Below, piece by piece: positions 7,612 to 7,914 of a stretch of 7,914 bases of DNA (its first letter is position 1; every line of letters starts with the position of its first letter). The stretch is from DATIXD01 sp035518875 (lineage in GTDB: Bacteria > Pseudomonadota > Gammaproteobacteria > Methylococcales > Methylococcaceae): contig DATIXD010000005.1 in NCBI GenBank assembly GCA_035518875.1, positions 1 to 7,914 on the forward strand, read 5' to 3'. The translations under genes and the position numbers were made by a program. The notes below the pieces were generated by a model that ran no database searches, was not told where the DNA came from, and saw nothing but the letters and a program-made list of their open reading frames with translations.

Positions 7612-7914
7612 TTGCCTCTCGATCTTTACAACCAGCATCCCTGGGATGTCAGTCCCAAGGGGGCGATTGAAATCCAGCTGCGCCTGCGAGACCGGCTGAT
7701 CTTGCGGGACGACTTCGGCGACATCGGGCGAGTCGCCGGTGTGGACTGCGGGTTCGAGGGGGGCGGTTCAGTGACGCGAGCAGCGGTGGCGGTACTCGAC
7801 TTCCCCGGGTTGGAAGCGGTCGAACAGTCGGTCGTCCGCCTGCCGACTTCCTTTCCCTATGTGCCGGGCCTGCTCTCCTTTCGCGAGATTCCGGCCGTTC
7901 TGGCCGCTTTGGAA
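7612..7914 (+). CDS. nfi: Endonuclease V (deoxyinosine 3' endonuclease), partial
   Basis: This is the first 101 codons of endonuclease V, cut off by the window end; the family is about 220-230 residues. The enzyme nicks DNA one nucleotide 3' to deoxyinosine, starting repair of deaminated adenine. The homologous core GRVAGVDCGFEGGGSVTRAA (39-58) contains D45, which matches catalytic D35 of E. coli Nfi. LPTSFPYVPGLLSFRE (77-92) contains the PYVP wedge motif (Y83, E. coli Tyr80) and E92 (E. coli Glu89). The third catalytic aspartate (E. coli Asp110) lies beyond the window. The reading frame contains no ATG, and I chose TTG at 7612 because of the ribosome site at 7600-7604. The frame is open back to the mazG stop (7540-7542), so the start is uncertain by up to 23 codons. 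It probably forms an operon with mazG. Confidence 0.9.
   Translation, partial: MPLDLYNQHPWDVSPKGAIEIQLRLRDRLILRDDFGDIGRVAGVDCGFEGGGSVTRAAVAVLDFPGLEAVEQSVVRLPTSFPYVPGLLSFREIPAVLAALE

Overview
This looks like a chromosomal segment from a GC-rich proteobacterium, about 60% G+C by eye. All genes lie on the + strand and are closely packed. The gene families and the HDOD/cNMP-type regulator suggest a gamma- or betaproteobacterium, possibly a methanotroph or sulfur oxidiser. That placement is a low-confidence inference, because nothing in the window is diagnostic. I see no mobile element, tRNA, rRNA, CRISPR array or phage gene.

Layout from left to right: (1) a ZIP-family divalent metal transporter (8-838); (2) a membrane-anchored protein with a degenerate cyclic-nucleotide-binding-like domain and a C-terminal HDOD domain (955-2376); (3) a glycine cleavage cluster, gcvH (2457-2846), gcvPA (2856-4211) and gcvPB (4278-5723), with the P-protein split into two subunits and no gcvT nearby; (4) a PfkB-family kinase resembling archaeal nucleoside kinases (5819-6751), mazG (6754-7542) and the first part of an endonuclease V gene (7612 to the window end).

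The three gcv genes would supply the lipoyl carrier (H) and the glycine decarboxylase (P1 and P2) of the glycine cleavage system. The T-protein and lipoamide dehydrogenase must be encoded elsewhere. The last three genes share a plausible nucleotide theme: a nucleoside kinase, an NTP pyrophosphohydrolase that removes non-canonical or surplus NTPs, and a nuclease that starts repair of deoxyinosine in DNA. The 2-base gap between the kinase and mazG, and the 69-base gap to endonuclease V, suggest co-transcription.

Most of the window is conserved housekeeping content. I did not find a clearly undescribed system. The items most worth a second look are the HDOD protein, which has lost the HD catalytic pair and a recognisable cNMP cassette, and the kinase-mazG-endonuclease V cluster. 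Lesser points are a non-ATG start for endonuclease V and two very short reading frames that overlap gene starts.
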